Shown here one piece after another: positions 63,600 through 64,000 of a stretch of DNA of 64,000 bases. The stretch is from Anseranas semipalmata (Eukaryota > Chordata > Aves > Anseriformes > Anseranatidae), in NCBI GenBank assembly GCA_013399115.1, contig VXAA01000614.1, positions 80,550-144,549 of the forward strand, read 5' to 3'. Made by a program: the position numbers and the translations under genes. The notes under the pieces are model-generated. The model was given only the letters and a program-made list of their open reading frames with translations. It was not told the origin of the DNA and ran no database searches. Positions within the stretch are counted from its first letter, which is position 1; each line of letters starts with the position of its first letter.

Positions 63600-64000
63600 A
63601 CTGTTGTGCAGGGGAAAATACCAGAAGCACAAGAGGAGGAGGTGTTGAATCTCTCGAGGGTAGAGAGGCCTTGCAGAGAGATCTTGACAAATTAGAGGGC
63701 TTGGCAATCACCGACTGCATGAAGTTTAACAAGAGCACGTGCTGGATTCTGCACTGGGAAGGGGCAACCCTGGCTATCCATACAGACTGGGGATGAGAGG
63801 CTGGAGAGCAGCCTCGTGAAAAGGCACCTGAGGTTCTGGTTGACGGCAAGTTGAATATGAGTCAACAGTGTGCCCTGGTAGCCAAAAGGACCAAAAGGCC
63901 TGGGGTGCATCAAGCACGGCACTGCTAGCCTGTCGAGGGAAGGGATTGTCCCTCTCCGTTCTGCGCTGGTGTGGCCTCACCTCAAGTACTGTGTGCAGTT
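63600..64000 (+). mobile_element. CR1 LINE fragment in FBN2 intron 30 (runs off the window)
   Basis: Plus orientation, antisense to FBN2. It shows GCCTTGCAGAGAGATCTTGA, a GCACTGGGAAGGGGCAACC block, and near the end GGCCTCACCTCAAGTACTGT. These correspond to the CR1 RT C-terminal region, with indels and stops. It continues past 64000. Confidence 0.85.

Overview
The window is vertebrate nuclear DNA, almost certainly from a bird. It holds one gene, the 3' (C-terminal) half of fibrillin-2 (FBN2), on the minus strand. Thirty-five consecutive coding exons, from the exon at 63401-63526 to the terminal exon ending at 13688, were located by translation and by AG/GT splice sites. Together they give 4754 coding bases, or 1583 residues plus a stop, with every intron phase compatible. 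Avian origin is inferred from several CR1 LINE fragments with the ATTCTATG-type 3' octamer, avian-type endogenous-retrovirus LTR relics, and short introns. FBN2 rather than FBN1 or FBN3 is inferred from the C-terminal domain and from exon-by-exon sequence recall. Exon numbers 31-65 follow the human FBN2/FBN1 scheme and are inferred by counting back from the last exon.

Layout by increasing coordinate, which is 3' to 5' for the gene. Positions 1-12134 are intergenic, downstream of FBN2: simple repeats, two solo-LTR relics (about 2757-3254 and 4960-5575, in opposite orientations), a (TTTCCC)n tract, a 22-bp exact duplication and no convincing exon. Positions 12135-13687 are the FBN2 3' UTR with one AATAAA signal. 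13688-16666 encode the C-terminal domain with a furin site. 17399-23070 encode cbEGF43 to cbEGF37, 24399-24605 TB7, 27036-30834 cbEGF36 to 32, 31105-31950 TB6, 32187-41537 cbEGF31 to 25, 42044-47179 TB5, 47792-48514 cbEGF24 and 23, 49144-50406 TB4 with an RGD, and 56583-63526 cbEGF22 to 17. The 5' half of the gene lies beyond 64000.

The encoded product is a secreted extracellular-matrix microfibril protein. It is a rod of calcium-binding EGF-like (cbEGF) domains, each on its own exon with phase-1 boundaries, interrupted by 8-cysteine TB domains and ending in a propeptide removed by furin-type proteases. All cysteine patterns checked are intact, with no frameshift or premature stop, so the gene looks functional.

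I did not find an undescribed multi-gene system. The best second-look items are small: a CR1 fragment that reaches to about 19 nt from the exon 37 acceptor, an extended imperfect hairpin in intron 56, a perfect 14-bp inverted repeat in intron 41, a 22-bp exact duplication in the 3' flank, a uniform antisense orientation of all CR1 copies, and a 95-bp (GGAAA)19 tract.
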